Shown piece by piece: positions 15,562 through 20,022 of a stretch of 20,022 nucleotides of DNA. The notes under the pieces are model-generated. The model saw only the letters and a program-made list of their open reading frames with translations. It had not been told where the DNA came from and did no database searches. Location of the stretch: the NCBI GenBank assembly GCA_007123465.1, contig SKLB01000249.1, positions 1 to 20,022 of the forward strand. Direction: 5' to 3'. This DNA comes from Spirochaetales bacterium. Lineage in GTDB: Bacteria; Spirochaetota; Spirochaetia; DSM-27196; PWMO01. How positions within the stretch are numbered: position 1 is the stretch's first letter; every line of letters begins with the position of its first letter. Both the position numbers and the translations under genes were made by a program.

Positions 15562-18500
15562 ACAGCTCCAGCAGATCATCGCCGCTGAGAGTTCCCAGCA
15601 TAGACTGATCGGCCTTGATCAGCGCGTCGGCAACCTCGCGCTTGCGCTGCTGCAGGCGCAGCATCTTTTCTTCAATGGTACCGCGCGCCACCAGCCGATA
15701 GGCAAAAACCGTTCCGTTACGGCCGATGCGGTGCGAACGGTCAACAGCCTGAGCCTCAACCGCCGGATTCCACCACGGGTCGAGCAGCAGCACGTAGTCG
15801 GCGGCGGTCAGGTTGATACCCAGCCCACCGGCCTTAAGACTGATCAGAAAACAGGCAGCGCCCTCGTGCTTCTGGAACGCGGCGATCTGGGACGCGCGAC
15901 GTGGCTGCGGCGTTGAGCCGTCCAGCCGGAAGCGTGGCATGCCCGCAGTCTCCAGCCGCCGCTCAACTTCGTCCAGCACCGAGGTGAATTGCGAGAACAC
16001 CAGCGCTTTGTTGTCCTCCGCGGCAATTTCTGCCAGAAGGTCCACCATCAGATCGAGCTTGGCACCCGGAGTAGTCTGGTACGCGCTGTCCACCAGCGCC
16101 GGCAGAATGGCAGCCTGCCGCAATCGCAACATCGCCTCCAGGATCATCATACTGGACTCGCGCACCTCACCGTTGGCAACCTGTTGCGCAATCTGGGTCT
16201 CGTAGCTTTGGCGCAGTGTTTCGTACACCGCCGCCTGGCGCGTACCGAGCTCCGCGTAGATGACCTGCTCCTCGCGCGGCGGAAGCTCGGGGGCCACCTG
16301 GGTCTTGGTGCGCCGCAGCACCAGCGGACGGATAATCCGCTGCAGCCGCGCCAGTGCTTCGGGGTCAACCCCGCCGCTGCGGCCCCCCGCGTAGCGGCGC
16401 GAGAAGACGGTGCGGGGGCCCAGCAGCCCCGGCATCAGCACGTCCATGATCGACCACAATTCAACCACGCCGTTCTCCACCGGAGTACCGGTGAGCGCCA
16501 GGCGGTGCGCAGCATCAATGGATGCCAACGCGCGACGCCGCTTGGCGTTGGGGTTCTTTATGGTCTGCGCCTCGTCCAGGATCAGGTAGTCAAAGCTGAC
16601 CTCCCCAAACAATTCGGCGTCGCGCAGAAACGTGTCGTAGCTGACCAGCACTACGTCGGTATGGTTGAAGTCCGGTGCGCTGCGGCTGCGCGCCTGGCCG
16701 CCGTGGACCAGCGGCCGCAGATCCGGAGCAAACCGGGAGCACTCATCGTGCCAGTTGCTGAGCGTGCTCAGCGGACAGACCACCAGTGCGCGTTGCATCT
16801 GACCACGCTCGCGGGCGGCAAGCAGCAGCGCCAGGGCCTGGATGGTCTTGCCCAGTCCCATGTCATCGGCCAGGATCCCGCCCAGGCCCCAACTGTGCAG
16901 AAACCAGAGCCAGCGCAAACCGTCCAACTGGTAGGGACGCAGCTGCCCGTGCAGCGCAGCCGGCGCTTCGATACGCTCAATCGATTCAAACGAGCCGAGC
17001 TTGCGCTTCAGTTCGTTGTACTCGTGCAGCGCCGGATGTAAAGGGTCTTCCAACCGCGATGCTATTTCATCGATGGAGGCCAAATCGCGCCGTTCGATGC
17101 GCCGGCGGCGGTTAAAATCCGGCGGGATGGCGCTTCCCGGTTCCAGCACATAGACACGACCGGCCGCACGCACAATGCGCTCGGAAACTACCTCATCTAT
17201 CAGCGCAAATCCGTCGCCATCCGGCAGTCCCGGTTCAACCGCAAACCAGGACTCGCCGGATTGCACCACGCGGTAACGCGCGGCGGCCCGAGTCCGGCTG
17301 ACCGGTTTGTCCGATATGCGGATCTCGAAGCCGCGCTCCAGCAGCGCAGGTCCTTCGGAGATCAGGAAGTCCCACGCCGACTGCTCCGGAGGCAGCCGAT
17401 CAACCGCCTCGTAGAGCTCGTCGCTGAACTCCATCTCAGCGTCCAGGCTGCGCGCAATAAACCACGCCGTCCCGGCCGGCGCATCGACAGTCTCGATATC
17501 CAGGCGCTCGATCTCCTGCGGACTTACCGGCAACAGGGTTGCAGCGGCGGGGGCCCGCAGCAGCCTGTCGCCGTAGCGGAACGCCAGCCCGGCAAGCGAA
17601 TAGCCGCGGTATCTCTCATCGATGTTGACCACCGGAACCGGGATCACGGTAACGATACGCAGCGTTGCCGGTGGGCTGTCGATGCGCACCAGATCGGCCA
17701 ACTGTTCGCCGCACAGCGTTTGCAGCGTGGCCACCTCCTGATAGGTCAATGATTGGTGCAGCGTGAGGATATCGGCCACCGCGGCTATCGCGTGCGGCGG
17801 TTTGTCGGGAAGGTCAACGTCAAACAGGTACCAGAGCGTGCCGCTACCGGTTGCAGGCAGAATCAGGCCGCGTTCATCGGACTGGACGTACTGCTGTGCA
17901 GGGTCAACCGCCTCACGGTAGCCATCGGCAGCCTCAAGTGTAATCAACGGCGTCAGCGCCAGGCTCTTGTCGTGCGCCATCTGGGGCTGCCAGCTGATCT
18001 GCAGCGCGGCAATCCGCCGCGGCGTGGCACTCTGTTCGCGCTCCACCCGGTCGGCACGCGGCAGGTAGAGCTCGATCGGCAACTCCAGGTCCGCACCCGG
18101 CGGCACGGAGGCTTGATCGCGCCAGCGCGACAATAACCGCAAGGCCGATACTCCGCGCTCGGGTTGCTGCCACGCCAGCTCGATAAGCCCTTCGGTCAGC
18201 TGGTCCCCGGATATCCGCGCCTTGCCCGGCGAGTACGATTCGATGCGGCCGTCTGCGCCGTCCTTGCGTACGTATACCAGTATCGGTTTGAGGGCGTAGG
18301 CGAACTCACCGGGTACTCCGTACAGTCCGTATCGATACACCTCGTCCAGCCGGAACGCCGGACGGAACAGGCCCACCTTCCTGACCGCCCCACGGCTATG
18401 CGCACCGGCTCCGCCGTCCGGCGCCGGCACACGGCGCAGGAAACGCGCTACCGCAAACTCGGGGTCCTCAAAGCGATTGAAGAGCTCCTTCTTCGGCGCT

Positions 18501-18985
18501 CTGAGAACCGACACCCCCAGCACACTCCCGGGTTGATGCCGCGCCGCGGGGTGAGCAGGCCGCGTTGGTAACGGCCGGCCACCCGGCGTTGTGGCGGCAG
18601 TCGGTTTGCGCCCGGAGTGAGCGCGCCGATACTCTCGCGGCCGTTGGGCTTCAGTGCGCCCCAGGTCCTGCTGCAGCGCGTACAGAAAGGCGCCGACGTG
18701 CTTGCACGGTTCATAGTCGGAAGGACAGTTGCACTCGAAGCCCGCGCCGTCGGACTGCATCCACAGCGTGACCCGGTAGGTGCCGGTTCGCCCCGCCACC
18801 TCTCCCAGGATCTCGGTCTCATCGGCGGAAATCAGCGTGCAGCGGCCTTCCCCAAAGAGTTCGAGTGCGCGCTGACGCAGCGCAGCGTTTTCAAACAGGT
18901 TGTCTATATTCAGCGGCCGTATCAATCTGCGCCAGGCCGGTGCTACGCGCGATGGATTAATCACGCAGCGAGCGTAGTGCCGCAC
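15551..18985 (-). CDS. SWIM zinc-finger SNF2-family ATPase (DEAD/H-like helicase)
   Basis: This is an SNF2-type, ATP-driven DNA-translocating protein of up to 1144 residues. Near the N-terminus is a SWIM zinc site, CxC...CxH at C85, C87, C94 and H96. A basic Pro/Ala/Arg-rich linker (about 110-165) and a long mixed middle region follow. The motor begins about residue 680: Walker A 'DDMGLGKT' (about 705), 'LVVCPLSTLSNW', Walker B 'LILDEAQTIKN' (about 800), 'LTGTPVENGVVELWSIMD', then the second RecA lobe with 'KALVFSQFTSVLDE', 'ISLKAGGLGINLTAADYVLLLDPWWNP' and 'DRSHRIGRNGTV'. All expected motifs are intact. Bacterial SWIM-SNF2 proteins lack a well-fixed role; DNA or nucleoprotein remodelling is likely. 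The start is uncertain: GTG 18985 has no Shine-Dalgarno site, and GTG 18964 or TTG 18925 are alternatives. Its stop overlaps the EAL gene's stop by 11 bp. Confidence 0.92.
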   Translation of the reverse strand: MRHYARCVINPSRVAPAWRRLIRPLNIDNLFENAALRQRALELFGEGRCTLISADETEILGEVAGRTGTYRVTLWMQSDGAGFECNCPSDYEPCKHVGAFLYALQQDLGRTEAQRPREYRRAHSGRKPTAATTPGGRPLPTRPAHPAARHQPGSVLGVSVLRAPKKELFNRFEDPEFAVARFLRRVPAPDGGAGAHSRGAVRKVGLFRPAFRLDEVYRYGLYGVPGEFAYALKPILVYVRKDGADGRIESYSPGKARISGDQLTEGLIELAWQQPERGVSALRLLSRWRDQASVPPGADLELPIELYLPRADRVEREQSATPRRIAALQISWQPQMAHDKSLALTPLITLEAADGYREAVDPAQQYVQSDERGLILPATGSGTLWYLFDVDLPDKPPHAIAAVADILTLHQSLTYQEVATLQTLCGEQLADLVRIDSPPATLRIVTVIPVPVVNIDERYRGYSLAGLAFRYGDRLLRAPAAATLLPVSPQEIERLDIETVDAPAGTAWFIARSLDAEMEFSDELYEAVDRLPPEQSAWDFLISEGPALLERGFEIRISDKPVSRTRAAARYRVVQSGESWFAVEPGLPDGDGFALIDEVVSERIVRAAGRVYVLEPGSAIPPDFNRRRRIERRDLASIDEIASRLEDPLHPALHEYNELKRKLGSFESIERIEAPAALHGQLRPYQLDGLRWLWFLHSWGLGGILADDMGLGKTIQALALLLAARERGQMQRALVVCPLSTLSNWHDECSRFAPDLRPLVHGGQARSRSAPDFNHTDVVLVSYDTFLRDAELFGEVSFDYLILDEAQTIKNPNAKRRRALASIDAAHRLALTGTPVENGVVELWSIMDVLMPGLLGPRTVFSRRYAGGRSGGVDPEALARLQRIIRPLVLRRTKTQVAPELPPREEQVIYAELGTRQAAVYETLRQSYETQIAQQVANGEVRESSMMILEAMLRLRQAAILPALVDSAYQTTPGAKLDLMVDLLAEIAAEDNKALVFSQFTSVLDEVERRLETAGMPRFRLDGSTPQPRRASQIAAFQKHEGAACFLISLKAGGLGINLTAADYVLLLDPWWNPAVEAQAVDRSHRIGRNGTVFAYRLVARGTIEEKMLRLQQRKREVADALIKADQSMLGTLSGDDLLELFSR

Positions 18986-18989
18986 CTGG

Positions 18990-19030
18990 AAAAATGCAAG
19001 GGCCCGACACAGCGCAGGCCGGCGGTTGCA
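18990..19030 (-). terminator. Possible intrinsic terminator after the ACR3 gene
   Basis: On the minus strand TGCAA...TTGCA arms (19030-19026 and 18999-18995), with an inner GCC/GGC pairing and two mismatches between, are followed by TTTTT (18994-18990). The stem is imperfect, so the call is weak. If real, it would separate ACR3 from the SNF2 gene and push the SNF2 start further downstream. Confidence 0.3.
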
Positions 19031-19036
19031 CTCGTT

Positions 19037-20022
19037 CTACCCTTCTACCGGTACCGCGGGACTGGCCTGGGCGATTATTGCCTGCTCCGAAGTCTGGTAA
19101 GGGAACCACTTGCGGGTTGCGTTGGCGATCTTGACCAGCGTCAGCATTACCGGGACCTCTACCAGCACGCCTACAACCGTGGCCAGCGCCGCGCCTGAGG
19201 TCAAGCCGAACAGCGATACCGCAACCGCAACCGCCAGCTCAAAGAAGTTGCTTGCCCCGATCATGGCCGCCGGCGCTGCAACGTCGTGCGGTAGTCTCCA
19301 CGCGCGCGACCAGCCGTAGGCTATCACAAAGATGAAGAAGGTCTGGATGACCAGCGGCACCGCGATCAACACGATATGAAACGGGTTGGACAGGATGACA
19401 TCGCCCTGGAAGGAGAAGATCACCACCAGTGTCAACAACAATCCAACCGTTGTAACGCCTTCAAACCTTTTGAGAAAGACATTCTCAAAGTAGTCCAGCC
19501 CCCGGCGCTTTATGATCTGCGTGCGGCTGATCCAGCCTGCGGCCAGCGGGATCACAATGAAAAGCCCTACCGAGAGCAGCAACGTGTCGTAGGGAACAAA
19601 GACGTCGGAGACGCCGAGCAGAAACATGACAATCGGCGTAAAGGCAAACAGCAGAATGATATTGTTCACCGCAACCTGGACCAGGGTGTAGCCGGCGTTG
19701 CCGCGCGTGAGATGGCTCCACACAAACACCATGGCGGTACAGGGAGCGGCCCCAAGCAGTACCGCCCCGGCGAGATATTCGCGTGCCAGCGCTTCAGGGA
19801 TGAAGCGTTGAAACACCACCGTCAGAAACAGCCAGGCGAAGAAGAACATGCTGAACGGTTTGATCAGCCAGTTGCTGACGCAGGTTACCGTGAGCCCCTT
19901 GGGGGCCTTGATTGCCCTGACGATGCTGGAGAAGTCCACCTTGAGCATCATCGGATAGATCATCAGCCAGATCAGAATCGCAATCGGTATCGAAACCTGG
20001 GCGTATTCAAACCTGCTCAGAA
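19037..20022 (-). CDS. ACR3-family arsenite efflux transporter (N-terminus cut by window end)
   Basis: This is an inner-membrane carrier of the ACR3 (Acr3/ArsB-type, BART superfamily) family that exports arsenite, and sometimes antimonite, for arsenic resistance. The frame is open to the window edge, so the true start is beyond 20022; about 327 of a usual 350-400 residues are visible, lacking only the first segment or so. Diagnostic sites are the thiol-binding Cys in 'LGAAPCTAMVFVWS' and the essential membrane Glu in 'IGASNFFELAVAVAV', along with 'MIYPMMLKVDF' and 'NWLIKPFSMFFFAWLF' near the N-terminus and 'GDVILSNPFHIVLIAVPLVIQTF' later. About eight or nine membrane helices remain in view. 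No arsR, arsC or other ars gene is in the window; any would lie upstream, beyond the right edge. The SNF2 gene begins 51 bp downstream on the same strand. Confidence 0.93.
   Translation of the reverse strand, partial: LSRFEYAQVSIPIAILIWLMIYPMMLKVDFSSIVRAIKAPKGLTVTCVSNWLIKPFSMFFFAWLFLTVVFQRFIPEALAREYLAGAVLLGAAPCTAMVFVWSHLTRGNAGYTLVQVAVNNIILLFAFTPIVMFLLGVSDVFVPYDTLLLSVGLFIVIPLAAGWISRTQIIKRRGLDYFENVFLKRFEGVTTVGLLLTLVVIFSFQGDVILSNPFHIVLIAVPLVIQTFFIFVIAYGWSRAWRLPHDVAAPAAMIGASNFFELAVAVAVSLFGLTSGAALATVVGVLVEVPVMLTLVKIANATRKWFPYQTSEQAIIAQASPAVPVEG

Noticed and set aside
15989..17041. 350-codon frame opposite the SNF2 motor
   Set aside because: It is a shadow of the conserved helicase motifs on the other strand; its product has no recognisable domain.
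18430..18640. Possible frameshift in the basic Pro/Arg/Ala-rich stretch of the SNF2 protein
   Set aside because: The frame is continuous from the SWIM site to the motor, and such linkers are usual between domains. The alternative frame gives no better match.

Overview
The window is a GC-rich, densely coded stretch of chromosome from a Gram-negative bacterium: it has a TolC-type outer-membrane protein, an RND pump and two lipobox proteins. No gene identifies the species. A free-living spirochaete would fit the gene mix (a nucleotide-transporter-like MFS domain fused to HEAT repeats and a cyclic-nucleotide domain, and a PfoR-like EIIC protein), but this is a guess from gene content. No tRNA, rRNA, CRISPR array, insertion sequence or phage gene was seen. 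No geneless stretch exceeds about 100 bases.

Left part (1-5665, + strand): a tripartite efflux operon in the order outer-membrane channel (5' end cut off by the window), lipoprotein adaptor, RND permease. It is followed by a small UPF0303-family gene with its own strong Shine-Dalgarno site. Second part (5700-9516, - strand): a sugar-catabolic cluster read as solute-binding lipoprotein, class II aldolase, FGGY kinase. A strong hairpin and a possible internal promoter lie between the binding protein and the enzymes. No ABC permease or ATPase gene is present, so the transporter must be completed from elsewhere.

Third part (9616-15561, + strand): three genes in a row with a signalling flavour. 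The first is a 1039-residue fusion of a nucleotide-transporter-like MFS domain, HEAT repeats and a cNMP-binding domain. The second is a PTS EIIC-only membrane protein of the PfoR type. The third is a PAS-GGDEF-EAL protein whose GGDEF active site is destroyed but whose allosteric I-site and EAL catalytic residues remain. The first gene is divergent from the binding-protein gene across 99 bp, where two opposed promoters overlap at their -35 boxes. Fourth part (15551-20022, - strand): a SWIM/SNF2 helicase-like ATPase that overlaps the EAL gene tail to tail by 11 bp, preceded by an ACR3 arsenite-efflux gene that runs off the window's right end.

Start codons were moved from the longest open frame where the ribosome-binding site or family alignment argued for it (adaptor, UPF0303, kinase, aldolase, MFS fusion, EIIC, PAS-GGDEF-EAL). 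Promoter and terminator calls are by eye and weaker than the gene calls.
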